From NCBI GenBank assembly GCA_034437515.1, contig DAOTTX010000239.1, forward strand, positions 1 through 25,456: DNA of 25,456 nucleotides, read 5' to 3'. Shown piece after piece: positions 6,723-14,927 of the stretch. The notes beneath the pieces were generated by a model. That model saw only the letters and a program-made list of their open reading frames with translations. It had not been told where the DNA came from and searched no databases. The stretch is from DAOTTX01 sp034437515 (GTDB lineage: Bacteria; Chloroflexota; Anaerolineae; Aggregatilineales; Phototrophicaceae). Position 1 is the first letter of the stretch. The number at the start of each line of letters is the position of its first letter. The position numbers were made by a program, and so were the translations under genes.

Positions 6723-8099
6723 ATGTCAATGGCAACGCAAACACACGGCGTAATGGGTGTCGATTGGGAACGGCGCGTCAACTGGGATCGTCTGCGTGAC
6801 TATCGTCTGAACCGTGTAAAAGAACAACTTGCCGCCAGTGAAGCCGGTGCTTTACTGTGTTTCGACATGACCAATCTTCGCTACATCACCGCCACTCACA
6901 TCGGTACCTGGGCGCACGATAAGATGAGCCGCTTTACGCTCGTGCCGCAGAACGCCGAGCCGATCTTATGGGACTTCGGCAGTGCGGCTAAACATCATGA
7001 GATTTACTGTGATTGGATCCCTAAAGGCAACTCACGCCCTGACCCCACCTTGCTGCGTGGCGCGATGGCACCTGAAGTAGGTCGCGCCGCCGCCGTTGCC
7101 AAGAAAATTTATGATGAACTGGTTGAAAACGGTGTGCAGAATGACCCGATCGCCATTGATATTGTCGAACTGCCTATTCTTTTTGCACTGCAAGAACTCG
7201 GTGTAACGGTCATCGACGGGCAACAGATCATGCAGAATGCCCGCCTGATTAAGTCCAAAGATGAGATTATGCTGCTCACGATGGCGGCGGGCATGGTTGA
7301 TGCTGCGTATGATGACCTCTACCGGGCAATGGTGCCGGGCTTCCGCGAGAGTGATGCAGTCGCTCTGGCGAGCAAACGCCTATATGAAATGGGTAGTGAA
7401 TTCGTCGAAGGCATCAATGCTATCAGCGGTGAGCGTTGTAATCCGCATCCGCATGTCTTCAGTGATCGCATTCTGCGCCCTGGTGACCCGGCTTACTTCG
7501 ACATCATGCACAGTTACATGGGGTACCGCACCTGCTACTATCGTACCTTCGTGGTTGGCAGTGCATCCCAGGCACAGATCGACGCCTATAAACGCTGCCG
7601 TGATTATCTGGATCACGCCATCAGCATGATTAAGCCGGGCGTTACGACTGCCGATGTCGTTTCCATCTGGCCCAAAGCGGAAGAGTTCGGCTTCCCGGAT
7701 GAAGAATCTGCATTTGCGCTGCAATACGGTCATGGTATCGGCATGGCAATCTGGGAAAAGCCCATCTTCAGCCGCATGGTCAGCTTCGATCATCCTGAGG
7801 AAGTCAAGGAAGGTATGGTGTTCGCGTTAGAAACCTTCTGGCCGGCAAGTGATGGCTGGAGCGCCGCCCGCATTGAAGAAGAGTTGGTCGTCACCGCTGA
7901 CGGTTGTGAAGTGATTAGCCGCTTCCCTGCGGAGGAATTGATGATCACCGGGCAGAAATACTATTCTGCGACGGGGCCGCTGAGCAACACCCGCGACACC
8001 GAATCGAACTACAACAATCCCCGGATTTATCCGGAGGGCCGCCCCGCGATGCCTACTGGCGACCACGTCGCCAATGGCGCGGGTACCGGCAGCGACTAG
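6723..8099 (+). CDS. M24 (creatinase/aminopeptidase P-type, DddP-like) family protein with an altered metal site
   Basis: A 458-residue protein of the pita-bread M24 fold. An N-terminal creatinase-like domain includes ALLCFDMTNLRYITATHIG, reminiscent of DddP-type enzymes. The C-terminal catalytic domain begins near residue 180. Of the five usual metal ligands, four align: Asp260 (YFDIM), His337 (GHGIGM), Glu370 (FALETF) and Glu385 (ARIEEE). The second Asp is Cys271, in GYRTCYYRTF where the family has GYxSDxTRT. AAGGAG at 6709-6714 supports ATG 6723. M24 members include peptidases, creatinase, ectoine hydrolase and a DMSP lyase, so peptidase activity should not be assumed. Its place between E1 beta and E2 suggests it acts on the pathway substrate, perhaps as a C-N or C-S bond-cleaving step. 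Confidence 0.82.
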   Translation: MSMATQTHGVMGVDWERRVNWDRLRDYRLNRVKEQLAASEAGALLCFDMTNLRYITATHIGTWAHDKMSRFTLVPQNAEPILWDFGSAAKHHEIYCDWIPKGNSRPDPTLLRGAMAPEVGRAAAVAKKIYDELVENGVQNDPIAIDIVELPILFALQELGVTVIDGQQIMQNARLIKSKDEIMLLTMAAGMVDAAYDDLYRAMVPGFRESDAVALASKRLYEMGSEFVEGINAISGERCNPHPHVFSDRILRPGDPAYFDIMHSYMGYRTCYYRTFVVGSASQAQIDAYKRCRDYLDHAISMIKPGVTTADVVSIWPKAEEFGFPDEESAFALQYGHGIGMAIWEKPIFSRMVSFDHPEEVKEGMVFALETFWPASDGWSAARIEEELVVTADGCEVISRFPAEELMITGQKYYSATGPLSNTRDTESNYNNPRIYPEGRPAMPTGDHVANGAGTGSD

Positions 8100-8108
8100 G
8101 GGAATATC

Positions 8109-9440
8109 GTGCCTACGGAAGTCATTATGCCAGCACTGGGGATGTCGCAAGACACGGGCATCCTCATCGCTTGGCTCAAACATGAGGGCGACACCGTCGA
8201 AAAAGGTGAGCTGATCATGGAAGTGGAAACCGATAAAGCCACTGTCGAAGTCGAGGCGCAGGGCACCGGCACGCTGGTCAACTTGACCGCACAGGCGGGT
8301 GATGAAGTGCCGGTGGGTGAGGTAATCGCGCTGATCCTTAAAGATGGGGAAGCGGCACCGGCACCGGCAAAGGCTGCGACGGCTCAACCATCGCAGCCGG
8401 AACCTGCGCCCCCATCGCCGACTCCGACAAACGGCACGGGCAAGTCTGCGACCCCGGTCGCGGCACGTATGGCGGAAGTACACAACGTGGATATTAGCCG
8501 CGTACCCGCAACGGGTGACCGCATCACCCGTGCCGATATGGAAGCCTATCTCAACGACGGTAAATCAAGTGAAGCACCTGTCACTGACGTCGTGCTGGCT
8601 TCACCGAAAGCGCGACGACTGGCCCGCGAACGTGACATCGACATCGAGGTAATCTCCGGTACAGGGCCAGACGGTGCGGTTATCACAGCGGATGTGTTGG
8701 CCTATGAGCCACCCGTAGCCGCACAGCCGACTCAAACCGTCGCCGCACCAGCCGCCGCTCAAGCGGACGGTGCTGTGCAGACCGGGCGTATGTGGCAGCG
8801 CATGGCGCAACGCCTGACAGAAAGCTGGCAGACCGTACCGCACTTCTACCTGAAGCGTGAGGTAAACGTAAGCCAGTTGATCGCGTGGCGCACCCGATTG
8901 AAAGCGCGTGCAGAAGTCAAAGTCACGTTTACCGATCTACTGGTGTATGTGGTTGCCAGAGCTTTGAGGCAGCATCCTTACGTCAACGGAGGCTGGGACG
9001 GGCAAGGGGTGGTCTTTAACGATGAGGTTAATGTGGGGCTGGCTGTGGCCGTTGATGATGGCCTGCTGGTGCCGGTGATCCATCATGCAGATCAACTCGG
9101 TGTGATGGCGACGGCACAGGCACGCGATGACATTGTCTCCCGCGCACTTGATGGCAAGTTAAAGCCGGATGACCTGCAAGGCGGGACGTTCAGCATCAGC
9201 AACCTAGGCATGTATGGTATTGATGAGTTCAAAGCCATTGTGAACCCACCGCAAGCTGCCATTCTTGCTGTCGGTAACATCGTTGAGAAGGTCGTCCCCA
9301 TTGACGGTGAAGCCGTGATTCAACCCATGATGACCCTGAGTTTGTCGTGCGATCACCGGGCTGTGGATGGCGCACACGGCGCAGATTTCCTGCGGACGCT
9401 GGCGCAATATCTACAAGACCCGATGCAAATGCTGGAATAA
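8109..9440 (+). CDS. acoC: Dihydrolipoamide acyltransferase (E2) with two apparent subunit-binding domains
   Basis: A 443-residue E2 core protein that carries the acyl group on lipoyl-lysine and transfers it to CoA. Order: lipoyl domain (about 1-77) with EVETDKATVEVEA and lipoyl site Lys43; an Ala/Pro-rich linker; a first peripheral-subunit-binding domain (about 114-150, from ATPVAARMAEV to RITRADMEAYL); a second one (about 164-200, from ASPKARRLARERDID to AVITADVLAY); another linker; then the catalytic domain (about 220-443) with SCDHRAVDG, where His416 and Asp420 are the active-site pair. The start is GTG, nine bases after the M24 stop. No E3 gene lies nearby, so lipoamide dehydrogenase must come from elsewhere. 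The symbol acoC is by operon analogy; a pyruvate or branched-chain role is possible. Confidence 0.87.
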   Translation: MPTEVIMPALGMSQDTGILIAWLKHEGDTVEKGELIMEVETDKATVEVEAQGTGTLVNLTAQAGDEVPVGEVIALILKDGEAAPAPAKAATAQPSQPEPAPPSPTPTNGTGKSATPVAARMAEVHNVDISRVPATGDRITRADMEAYLNDGKSSEAPVTDVVLASPKARRLARERDIDIEVISGTGPDGAVITADVLAYEPPVAAQPTQTVAAPAAAQADGAVQTGRMWQRMAQRLTESWQTVPHFYLKREVNVSQLIAWRTRLKARAEVKVTFTDLLVYVVARALRQHPYVNGGWDGQGVVFNDEVNVGLAVAVDDGLLVPVIHHADQLGVMATAQARDDIVSRALDGKLKPDDLQGGTFSISNLGMYGIDEFKAIVNPPQAAILAVGNIVEKVVPIDGEAVIQPMMTLSLSCDHRAVDGAHGADFLRTLAQYLQDPMQMLE

Positions 9441-9459
9441 CAGACGAGAGGACAGAACG

Positions 9460-10950
9460 ATGACATTTGAGAGACTACGTTCCGGTGACGTTCACTCTGC
9501 GTCTGATACTAAGAGTACAACGGAGTTTGGTAACTGGGGGGTGTTGATTGACGGCGAGTGGATCAACACCGATGATCCCATCGAAGTGCGCAACCCTTAC
9601 AACAGTGAGGTTATCGGTATTATTCATCATGCCGGGCCAGCATTGGTAGAGCGTGCAATTCAGGCCGCTCATGAGGCGTTCCAGCAAACGCGAAAGCTGG
9701 CTTCCTGGCAGCGTGCCGATGTATTGGAAAAGGTCAGCCAGGCGATTACAGACAATCATGAGCGTTTCGCCCGTGCTATCGCCCTGGAAGCGGGTAAACC
9801 CATCAAATCCGCACGCACGGAGGCCACCCGCGCAGCCTTTACGTTCAAGGTCGCAGCAGAGGAAGCCAAGCGCATCTACGGTGAGATCGTACCGTTAGAT
9901 TGGACGCCCGGTACAGAAGGCCGCAGCGCACAGGTGCATCATGTACCCATCGGCCCGGTGACTGGCATTACCCCATTTAACTATCCACTTAATCTGGTCG
10001 CGCATAAGGTCGCCCCGGCCATAGCTGCGGGGAACCCGATCATTATCCGCCCGGATTCACAGACGCCGATCAGTTCATTGTTGCTCGGTGAGGCCGTTCT
10101 CGCGGCGGGCTATCCGGCGGGTGGCATTGGTATCGTGCCAACACAAATCCCCGATGCCGCGCCACTGGTCGAAGATCAACGTATCAAGATGTTATCTTTC
10201 ACGGGTAGCCCGGCTGTGGGTTGGATGTTGAAAGAACAGGCCAGTGACAAGCCGGTCGCGTTGGAACTGGGCGGTAATGCCGGTACGATCATTCATCAGG
10301 ATGCTGATATTGATTATGCGGCAGAACGGGTGGCACTCGGCGCGTTTAGTTATGCGGGGCAGTCCTGCATCAGCGTGCAGCGGGTCTACATCCACGAAGA
10401 TCGCTTTGACGAATTTGTCGGTAAGTTGGTGCCACGCATCCAGAACCTGACCGTCGGTGACCCGATCAACGACGACACCGATGTCGGCCCGGTCATCGAC
10501 ATGGGGGCAGCAGACCGTATCGAATCATGGGTTAACGAAGCCGTCGCGCAGGGTGCAACCCTGCTGGCAGGGGGTAGTCGTAAGGGTAACCTGTGGCAAC
10601 CCACCTTACTAACAAACATCAAAGAAGATATGAAAGTCGCCGGTGAGGAAATTTTCGGCCCGGTTGTGAGTCTGTTTCGTTATAGCGATGTGATGGGCGC
10701 GATTCGTGCCGTTGATGACAGCAGCTTCGGCCTACAATCCGGCCTATTTACCAATGACATGGAACTGGTTTATACCGCCTTCGATGAACTCGAAGTGGGC
10801 GGCTTGATGGTCAATGATATCTCAGCTTTCCGTGTCGATCATATGCCATATGGCGGGGTGAAACGCTCCGGCTTTGGGCGTGAAGGCTTGCGCTACGCGA
10901 TCCGTGAGATGAGCGAGATGAAATTGTTGACGTTTAATCGTCGCAAATAA
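9460..10950 (+). CDS. NAD(P)-dependent aldehyde dehydrogenase
   Basis: A 496-residue ALDH-superfamily enzyme oxidising an aldehyde to an acid. Conserved features: ITPFNYPLN with the oxyanion Asn, the RPDSQTP cofactor segment, FTGSPAVG, LELGGN with general-base Glu269, GQSCISVQR with nucleophile Cys303, and EEIFGPVVSLF. The usual Lys of the KPxxxTP motif is Arg197. The CISVQR form is common in lactaldehyde, non-phosphorylating glyceraldehyde-3-phosphate and similar dehydrogenases. ATG 9460, 19 bases after the E2 stop and preceded by GAGAGGA, is preferred over the longer frame that runs back into E2. In an acetoin-type pathway it would oxidise the acetaldehyde released by E1. A substrate-derived aldehyde is equally possible. 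Confidence 0.9.
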   Translation: MTFERLRSGDVHSASDTKSTTEFGNWGVLIDGEWINTDDPIEVRNPYNSEVIGIIHHAGPALVERAIQAAHEAFQQTRKLASWQRADVLEKVSQAITDNHERFARAIALEAGKPIKSARTEATRAAFTFKVAAEEAKRIYGEIVPLDWTPGTEGRSAQVHHVPIGPVTGITPFNYPLNLVAHKVAPAIAAGNPIIIRPDSQTPISSLLLGEAVLAAGYPAGGIGIVPTQIPDAAPLVEDQRIKMLSFTGSPAVGWMLKEQASDKPVALELGGNAGTIIHQDADIDYAAERVALGAFSYAGQSCISVQRVYIHEDRFDEFVGKLVPRIQNLTVGDPINDDTDVGPVIDMGAADRIESWVNEAVAQGATLLAGGSRKGNLWQPTLLTNIKEDMKVAGEEIFGPVVSLFRYSDVMGAIRAVDDSSFGLQSGLFTNDMELVYTAFDELEVGGLMVNDISAFRVDHMPYGGVKRSGFGREGLRYAIREMSEMKLLTFNRRK

Positions 10951-10956
10951 GTGAAG

Positions 10957-10984
10957 TGACCCAACGGCGGGGTCAAATCCGCCG
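10957..10984 (+). promoter_or_regulatory. Two mutually exclusive hairpins before the SDR gene
   Basis: TGACCC (10957-10962) can pair with GGGTCA (10970-10975). Alternatively CGGCGG (10965-10970) can pair with CCGCCG (10979-10984). The pairings share bases, so only one can form. No U-run follows, so this is not a classical terminator. It may tune expression or mRNA decay in the 79-base ALDH-SDR gap. Confidence 0.4.
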
Positions 10985-11029
10985 ATAAATTGAATTAAAG
11001 AGATAGAACTACTTAAGGAGACAAAAATT

Positions 11030-11815
11030 ATGGGACGTATACAAGATAAAGTTTGCATCGTAACCGGCGCAGCACAGGGCATTGGGCGTGCGATTGCCCA
11101 CGACCTCGCCAAAGAAGGCGGCCATGTCGTAATCGCAGACCTCAACGAAGAAAAAGCACAATCCGTTGCTAAAGAAATCGTTGATGCCGGTAGCAAGGCA
11201 ATTGCAGTCAAGGTGGACGTGACCGACCGCGCCTCTGTTCAAAGCATGATCCAGAAGACGGTGGAAGAATTTGGCAAGTTGGATGTCATGTTCAACAATG
11301 CCGGGGTTAACAAGCCGATGGACTTCCTCGAAGTCACCAGAGAAAACTGGGACATGATTATGACTGTGAATGGCTGGGGCGTCCTGCTAGGGATGCAAGA
11401 AGCCGCCAAACAGATGATTAAGCAAGGCGGCGGTGGCAAGATTATCAATACCGCCTCCGCAGTTGCCCGCACCGGCTTTGACAACATCGCCCCCTACAGC
11501 GCGAGTAAGTCGTCGGTCATTATCATGACCCAGTCGGCTGCGCGTGCGCTTGCCCAGCATGACATCCGTGTGAACTCGTTCAGCCCTGGCGTCGTGGAAA
11601 CGCCACTGTGGGAAATGCTCGACAAAATGGAAATAGACGCAGGCAATACGGAAAAACCCGGCGAGGCCATCAAAGGCGCAGCGGGTAATACCATCGTAGG
11701 TCGCCCCTCAACCCCGCAGGACATTGTAGGCACGACAACCTTCCTGGCATCTGACGAAAGTGACATGATGACCGGACAATGTGTAGCGATTGATGGTGGT
11801 TGGGTCTTAGTTTAG
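11030..11815 (+). CDS. Short-chain dehydrogenase/reductase, acetoin/2,3-butanediol dehydrogenase-like
   Basis: A 261-residue classical SDR. TGAAQGIG (residues 12-19) binds the nucleotide, and an Asp after the second strand (VVIADLNEEKA) favours NAD(H). NNAG is present, and the catalytic group is Ser-Tyr156-Lys160 in YSASK. The C-terminal half, with RVNSFSPGVVETPLWEMLD and the SDMMTGQCVAIDGG end, resembles BudC-type acetoin/diacetyl reductases and sorbitol/glucitol dehydrogenases. AAGGAG precedes the ATG. It is the last gene of the operon and probably oxidises the imported alcohol or polyol. If the substrate is 2,3-butanediol, the product would be acetoin, the substrate of AcoAB. SDR specificity is hard to read from sequence, so this role is an inference from context. 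Confidence 0.85.
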   Translation: MGRIQDKVCIVTGAAQGIGRAIAHDLAKEGGHVVIADLNEEKAQSVAKEIVDAGSKAIAVKVDVTDRASVQSMIQKTVEEFGKLDVMFNNAGVNKPMDFLEVTRENWDMIMTVNGWGVLLGMQEAAKQMIKQGGGGKIINTASAVARTGFDNIAPYSASKSSVIIMTQSAARALAQHDIRVNSFSPGVVETPLWEMLDKMEIDAGNTEKPGEAIKGAAGNTIVGRPSTPQDIVGTTTFLASDESDMMTGQCVAIDGGWVLV

Positions 11816-12132
11816 AACCACCTTGAATCAATGGGTAACCGAAACCAATGCTGATCTGGAAGGAGGTGATGCTGATCTTAGAAGCGACTAGCGTTTTATA
11901 TGCAGACAATGGTCCAACGGGAGGCTTGCCCTAAAAGTCGACGCTAACCAGCTACCCCTGATAAGGATCAGGCTAGCGTCGTCCAGTACAAGGCAATACT
12001 CATCAAAACAACATCGAGAGTGCTTTACTTGCCCATCGTTATGAGTATATGACGAGAAAGATTTCAATGCCAGCACTTCGTAACAATTTTTGTACGCTCA
12101 ATTATGACGATTTTGACTATAGAGGAGTAATA
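11816..12132 (+). promoter_or_regulatory. Intergenic region with a composite hairpin
   Basis: This 317-base gap separates the enzyme operon from the transporter operon. It holds an outer stem GACGCTA (11940-11946) with TAGCGTC (11974-11980) around a perfect inner stem, CCTGAT (11957-11962) with ATCAGG (11967-11972), and an AAGG loop. No U-run follows, so it could be a leader structure of the transporter mRNA or a weak terminator. A 10-base direct repeat, ATGCTGATCT, occurs at 11848 and 11869. I see no clear -35/-10 pair, although the transporter probably has its own promoter here. Confidence 0.4.
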
Positions 12133-13263
12133 ATGTCAAAAAAACTACTAACCCTACTTATTGTTCTCGCAATGGCGATGACCTCCGTCAACATGCTTAC
12201 CGCGCAAGACGAAGAAGACTCTGACGTCGAATGTGAAGAGACTGTCGGCGAGATCATCGCGTTCACCCCTGCACGCAGCGAGCGTTACGTCAACGGCCTC
12301 ATCACCGGGCTGCAAAACGAAGCGACGAACGCCTGCTATGACATCACCATTCTGGAAAACGAATTCAACCAGGCACAGCAAGATCAGCAGGTGCAGCAGC
12401 AGCTCGCCATTGGTTTAGAACCAGATATGTGGATCTGGTGGCCTGCGGAAGGCGCAGCCGGTCTAGGTTCCCTGCGTGATCTGGCTAGTACAGACATTCC
12501 GGTCCTACAGATCAACCAGTTGCCGACCGAAGAAGCCGAGCCGTTTGTCATCGGTTATGCTGGCCCGGATGACGCCCTGCGTGCCCGTAACGCTGGCCTG
12601 ATGATGGTTGAACTCGCTGAAGAACTCGGCATCGAAGAAGCCAACGCCATCGCCGTGACGTATCCTGTCGCCTATGGTGGTTATCCGCTGTCCATGGAAG
12701 CCTTCAACGAAGCCATTGCCGACTCCGGCATCACGCTGATTGAAGAGTCCAACGAGGGCTTCGGCTCACAGAACGGCTACAACGGTACAGCCGCGTTGCT
12801 CGCACAACTCCAGGGCGAAGAATTTACTTTTATCTACGGCATGGATGACGCCATCCTTCAGGGTGCAATCCAGGCACTTGAAGAAGCGGGCCTTACCGTC
12901 GGCATCGACGGTAGTGCTGATGTCATCGCCGTTGGTACGGTTTGCAATGGTGACCGCCAGCTCTTTGAAGAAGAGCGTCAATACGGCACCACGCTTCAGG
13001 CTCCCCTGCTCGAAGGTCAGTTGGCGATTCAGGTTGCTGATGAATACCTGACCACCGGTGAAGTCGAGGAATTCCTGAACTTCACGCCGAACCCGGCAGT
13101 CCTTTTCAACGAGTGGGAAGAATTCACACTCGAAGGCTTCGATGGTGAAGAATACACTATGAACGAACTCTGCACATGGGGTGTGCCAGAGGATGAAGAG
13201 GAAATGGACGAAGAGTCCGAAGACATGGATGAGGAAGAGTCCGAAGAGGAATCAGAGGACTAG
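12133..13263 (+). CDS. Sugar-type ABC transporter substrate-binding protein with acidic tail
   Basis: A 376-residue extracellular binding protein of the periplasmic-binding-protein type I group (ribose/galactose class). It has a signal peptide with a basic start and hydrophobic core (LLTLLIVLAMAMTSVNMLTA), probably cut after TAQ; no lipobox Cys is present. The body alternates beta-alpha units (EIIAFTPARSERYVNGLITG, IPVLQINQLP, GYAGPDDALRARNAGLMMVE, YGMDDAILQGAIQALEEAG), as expected for the two-lobed fold. The last 24 residues are almost entirely Asp/Glu with Ser and Met (19 acidic), which is unusual. ATG 12133, with GAGGAG just upstream, is preferred over an in-frame ATG at 12049. First gene of the importer operon; the ligand is probably a sugar or polyol. 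Confidence 0.86.
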   Translation: MSKKLLTLLIVLAMAMTSVNMLTAQDEEDSDVECEETVGEIIAFTPARSERYVNGLITGLQNEATNACYDITILENEFNQAQQDQQVQQQLAIGLEPDMWIWWPAEGAAGLGSLRDLASTDIPVLQINQLPTEEAEPFVIGYAGPDDALRARNAGLMMVELAEELGIEEANAIAVTYPVAYGGYPLSMEAFNEAIADSGITLIEESNEGFGSQNGYNGTAALLAQLQGEEFTFIYGMDDAILQGAIQALEEAGLTVGIDGSADVIAVGTVCNGDRQLFEEERQYGTTLQAPLLEGQLAIQVADEYLTTGEVEEFLNFTPNPAVLFNEWEEFTLEGFDGEEYTMNELCTWGVPEDEEEMDEESEDMDEEESEEESED

Positions 13264-13284
13264 ACCTCACTGCTTAACCTAACC

Positions 13285-13325
13285 GTTGCATCGGGTGTGC
13301 CCTGTGAGGTGGCACTCGATGCAAC
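13285..13325 (+). promoter_or_regulatory. Long hairpin after the binding-protein gene
   Basis: GTTGCATCG (13285-13293) pairs perfectly with CGATGCAAC (13317-13325). Further pairs, including two G-U, extend it to about 14 bp with a 13-base loop. It lies between the binding-protein stop and the ATPase start and lacks a U-run. Hairpins here in ABC operons are known to stabilise the upstream binding-protein mRNA and lower downstream expression, which is the likely role. Confidence 0.6.
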
Positions 13326-13364
13326 TTCTGTCAAAAAGTGAAGTTATTACTTGGAGAAATTTTT

Positions 13365-14927
13365 ATGCAAGAGATGTCAACCGCTCCCCACCCCACCAAC
13401 ACAGACCCACCACCGGATATCATCCTCGAGATGACCGACATCAGCCGCAATTATGGCGTGATCCAGGCACTTGATGGGGTGAGATTTGACCTTCGCAGAG
13501 GCGAAGTGATGGCCCTCGTCGGTGAAAACGGTGCTGGTAAATCGACACTGGTTAAAATTATTGGCGGCTTCGATGGCAACCATTCTGGAGAAATCTTGCG
13601 TAATGGTAAACCCATCACTCTGGACTCACCGGCAAAGGCAGAAGAACACGGTATCGCTATCGCCCAACAAGAACTGAGTTTAATCCCTACCATGACGGTA
13701 GCCGAAAATATCTTTCTGGCAGACCCACGTGAGCCAGCATGGTCGAGCCTGGGGGCAAAAGCACGCCGCGCCCGGCGCTATCTCGATGAAGTCGGCCTGC
13801 ATGATGTGGACGCCCACACCCGCGTAGATCGCCTCTCCGTTGGGGAACAGCATCTCGTGGAGGTCGCGCGTCTCATCGCTCGTGATGCTGAGATATTGAT
13901 CCTCGATGAGCCGACCGCCGCACTTGGTGAGGCTGAAAGTCGCCGCATTCTTGATATGGCAATCACACTAGCAGAGGCTGGCAAGTCGATTATTTACGTT
14001 AGCCACCGCATGGATGAAATCTTCGAGATCGCCCACCGCACAACCGTTTTACGTGATGGGCACAGCCAGCCAGCTGTTCCGACAGATACCCTCACCGTTG
14101 AGACACTGATTGAAAAAATGCTCGGTCGTTCGCTAGAGAATATGTTCCCAGAACGCACCCATGCCGCCACTGATGATGATATCGTCGTCGAAATTATCGA
14201 TCTTTGGCCTGATGGTCTGGTGGAACCCGTTAGCCTTAACATCCGTGCTGGTGAGATCCTCGGTTTGGCTGGGCAACTCGGCAGCGGCAGCGGCTATGTA
14301 CTCGCTGCGATTGGCGGTGCACGGCGCACACGCGGTGGCAACATTACCATTGAAAACAAGACCTTCCTGCCGAAATCACCGACAGAAGCCATCGCTAACA
14401 AAATTGCGTATTGCTCGTCGGATCGCAAGAAAGATGGCCTTTACCTGGAACGCCCTATCTATGAGAACTTCTCTTCACCCGCGCTCGAACGAATCACGTT
14501 TATGAACTGGTTGTTGCGCGGCAAAGAACAAAAACTCGCATTTCAACTTGCCGAGGAAATGACGGTAGATACCTCACGAGTGAAAGGAAATGCACAGGTA
14601 TTGAGTGGGGGTAATCAACAAAAGGTCACCGTTGGTAAGTGGTTGTCAATTGAACCCAAAGTCTTGCTGATTGACGAACCGACTCGCGGCGTTGATGTAG
14701 GCGCACGCGCTGAGATTTACCGACGCATCCGTGACCTGGCAGACAGTGGCGTGGCGGTCGTCTTCGCTTCAACCGATATTCAAGAGGTAAATTACCTGCC
14801 AGACCGCATCGCAACCTTCTATCGTGGGCAATTGATCAACATCTTCGACACGACAGAAGACGACAGTACACGCATCCTTAAAGAGATCACACACCCATTT
14901 GATAGTCGGGACGGGGTGACCGCATGA
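13365..14927 (+). CDS. Sugar-type ABC importer ATPase with two nucleotide-binding domains
   Basis: A 520-residue RbsA/MglA-type cytoplasmic ATPase that drives import through the two permeases encoded next. Domain 1 has a full Walker A, GENGAGKST (residues 53-61), the signature LSVGEQ (157-162) and Walker B ILILDEPTAAL. Domain 2 has a degenerate Walker A, GQLGSGSGYV (from 303), with no GKS/T, then the signature LSGGNQQKV (413-421) and Walker B VLLIDEPTRGVD. A degenerate second site is normal for this class, so one site probably hydrolyses ATP. ATG 13365 with TTGGAG upstream is preferred over GTG 13338. The stop overlaps the next ATG as ATGA, so translation is coupled. Confidence 0.92.
   Translation: MQEMSTAPHPTNTDPPPDIILEMTDISRNYGVIQALDGVRFDLRRGEVMALVGENGAGKSTLVKIIGGFDGNHSGEILRNGKPITLDSPAKAEEHGIAIAQQELSLIPTMTVAENIFLADPREPAWSSLGAKARRARRYLDEVGLHDVDAHTRVDRLSVGEQHLVEVARLIARDAEILILDEPTAALGEAESRRILDMAITLAEAGKSIIYVSHRMDEIFEIAHRTTVLRDGHSQPAVPTDTLTVETLIEKMLGRSLENMFPERTHAATDDDIVVEIIDLWPDGLVEPVSLNIRAGEILGLAGQLGSGSGYVLAAIGGARRTRGGNITIENKTFLPKSPTEAIANKIAYCSSDRKKDGLYLERPIYENFSSPALERITFMNWLLRGKEQKLAFQLAEEMTVDTSRVKGNAQVLSGGNQQKVTVGKWLSIEPKVLLIDEPTRGVDVGARAEIYRRIRDLADSGVAVVFASTDIQEVNYLPDRIATFYRGQLINIFDTTEDDSTRILKEITHPFDSRDGVTA

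Noticed and set aside
7827..8483. 218-codon minus-strand frame opposite the M24 and E2 genes
   Set aside because: It covers the ends of two well-supported plus-strand genes, and its translation is Arg/Phe/His-rich without a domain.
11848..11934. Tiny open frame (28 codons) after the SDR gene with a nearby AGGAGG
   Set aside because: The ribosome site sits inside the frame and is only two bases before the second ATG. The peptide matches nothing I know.
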